Positions 6,006 through 7,062 of a stretch of 7,062 bases of DNA are shown here, piece by piece (the stretch's first letter is position 1; each line of letters starts with the position of its first letter). The DNA comes from Actinomycetota bacterium. GTDB lineage: Bacteria > Actinomycetota > Humimicrobiia > Humimicrobiales > Humimicrobiaceae. The DNA is taken from positions 1 to 7,062 of the forward strand of contig VGAU01000089.1 in assembly GCA_016870675.1 (NCBI GenBank), read 5' to 3'. The notes below the pieces were generated by a model. It made no database searches. It was not told the origin of the DNA and saw nothing but the letters and a program-made list of their open reading frames with translations. The position numbers were made by a program, and so were the translations under genes.

Positions 6006-7062
6006 TTATGATAAACTGCTCAATTTCTTAAAATTATCTTTTAAATCTTTATATAGTAATTTATAAATCGTATATAATTTCTTATATTTTTCAACATTTT
6101 CTGCCATAGGGTTATTTTCTTTGTCTTCATTGATTATTTTATCAACACCTTCTTTTATATTGGGATATATCCCGCATCCTGCACCTGCAATGATAGCAGC
6201 TCCGAAAGCTGCACCTTCTTCAATATTTAGAGTAACTACCTTTGAATTTAAAATATCTGCTATAATTTGTCTCCAGGTACTGCTTTTTGCACCACCGCCA
6301 AATAGGATTATTTTATATGAATTGATATTGAGATCTCTCATCAGAGTGAGACAATCAAGCTGGCTGAAGGCTACTCCTTCCATAATCGACCTTACAAAGT
6401 GATCCGGACCGTGCAGGTAAGAAATACCAAAAAATACACCTCTTGCATCCGGATCTGTATATGGTGTTCTCTCACCTGATAGATACGGTAAAAATATAAG
6501 TCCATCAGATCCTGCCGGGACTTGTTCTGCTTGTTTATCCAATAAGTCATATCCTTTTATATCAGGAAAATTCTTAATTATTTCTCTGGACGGCCCAAAC
6601 TCATCAAAATACCATCTAAGTGATCCAGCAGCTGAAAGTGTTACTCCTGTAAGATGCCACTTACCGGGAACTGCGTGACAAAAGGAATGAACCCTGCCCT
6701 GAGGATCGTATAAGGGTTTATCCATATGTGCAAATACTACACCCGAAGTTCCTATTGAATCTGAAATAAGCCCACTTCTTATAATACCACTGCCGACTGC
6801 TCCTGCAGCATTGTCACTGCCGCCGCCAGCTATAGGAGTACCTTCAATTAGACCTGTAAGGTTAGAAGATTCTTTACTTACTTTTGAAGATATTACAACA
6901 GATTCAAATACTTCTGGAAGTAGAGACCTTTTTATATGCAGTCCATTTAAAATTTCATTTGACCAATTTCTGGAAGGTATATCCATAAGAATTGTACCGG
7001 AAGCATCAGACACTTCAGTTGCATAGGTATTTGATAACTTGTATCTAATATAATCCTTCGGA
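6006..7062 (-). CDS. xylB: Xylulokinase, C-terminal part (5' end outside window)
   Basis: The minus-strand frame is open from the right edge (first full codon 7061-7059) to TAA at 6008-6006, giving 351 residues of a family usually about 485-510 long. It begins PKDYIRYKLSNTYATE and continues VSDASGTILMD, in which the Asp (codon 7007-7005) matches the catalytic Asp of the FGGY kinases. Other xylulokinase blocks follow: GGGSDNAAGAVG, SIGTSGVVFA, VHSFCHAVPGKWH, FLPYLSGERTPY, ARGVFFG, and the ATP-binding region ILFGGGAKSSTWRQIIADIL, then EEGAAFGAAIIAGAG. These closely parallel E. coli XylB. The enzyme phosphorylates D-xylulose with ATP to feed the pentose phosphate pathway; some relatives accept other ketoses. 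The GTG at 7013 is not a start, since homology continues upstream of it. The gene converges on the 5S/23S remnant. Its promoter and any partner such as xylA lie beyond the window. The visible frame is uninterrupted and looks functional. Confidence 0.93.
   Translation of the reverse strand, partial: PKDYIRYKLSNTYATEVSDASGTILMDIPSRNWSNEILNGLHIKRSLLPEVFESVVISSKVSKESSNLTGLIEGTPIAGGGSDNAAGAVGSGIIRSGLISDSIGTSGVVFAHMDKPLYDPQGRVHSFCHAVPGKWHLTGVTLSAAGSLRWYFDEFGPSREIIKNFPDIKGYDLLDKQAEQVPAGSDGLIFLPYLSGERTPYTDPDARGVFFGISYLHGPDHFVRSIMEGVAFSQLDCLTLMRDLNINSYKIILFGGGAKSSTWRQIIADILNSKVVTLNIEEGAAFGAAIIAGAGCGIYPNIKEGVDKIINEDKENNPMAENVEKYKKLYTIYKLLYKDLKDNFKKLSSLS

Noticed and set aside
7011..7013. GTG as the start of the xylulokinase
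   Set aside because: The frame stays open to the window edge and reads PKDYIRYKL and YATE upstream, which matches the family. The gene is simply cut by the window.

Overview
The window reads as chromosomal DNA of a low-GC, Gram-positive anaerobe of the class Clostridia. The evidence is strong AGGAGG-type ribosome binding sites, A/T-rich codon use, a 23S 3' end and 5S RNA that look clostridial, and an IS630-like transposase tail next to group II intron debris. I cannot name the genus.

Left edge (1-258): the last 34 codons of an IS630-type transposase, followed at once by what looks like an internally deleted group II intron. A domain I-like stretch is joined to a convincing domain VI hairpin with a bulged branch-point A. 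The intron's 3' end lies 28 bases before the first operon gene.

Main operon (259-5503, all + strand): a Gfo/Idh/MocA oxidoreductase, a small cupin, then the four membrane and ATPase components of a branched-chain-amino-acid-type (HAAT) ABC importer in the order livH-livM-livG-livF. No substrate-binding protein gene is present. The first two genes are 13 bases apart and surely co-transcribed. livH follows after a 120-base gap holding a 12-bp inverted repeat. The best start for livM appears to be an AUA codon overlapping the livH stop, behind a GGGAGG site. The neighbouring oxidoreductase, cupin and xylulokinase suggest that the importer may bring in a sugar- or polyol-like or carboxylate compound rather than leucine, but this is inference.

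Right part (5504-5990, + strand): only the 3'-terminal ~230 nt of a 23S rRNA (domain VI, starting just after the sarcin-ricin loop), followed by a 5S rRNA that looks complete. There is no 16S and no 23S body; their place is taken by livF. This is either a real broken rRNA operon or an assembly join at a repeated rRNA.

Right edge (6006-7062, - strand): the C-terminal 351 codons of xylulokinase (xylB), convergent with the rRNA genes and running off the window.

I see no defence system, CRISPR array or clearly new gene family. The points most worth following are the truncated rRNA operon, the non-canonical livM start, the oxidoreductase without its usual catalytic lysine, and the intron/IS scar that abuts the operon.
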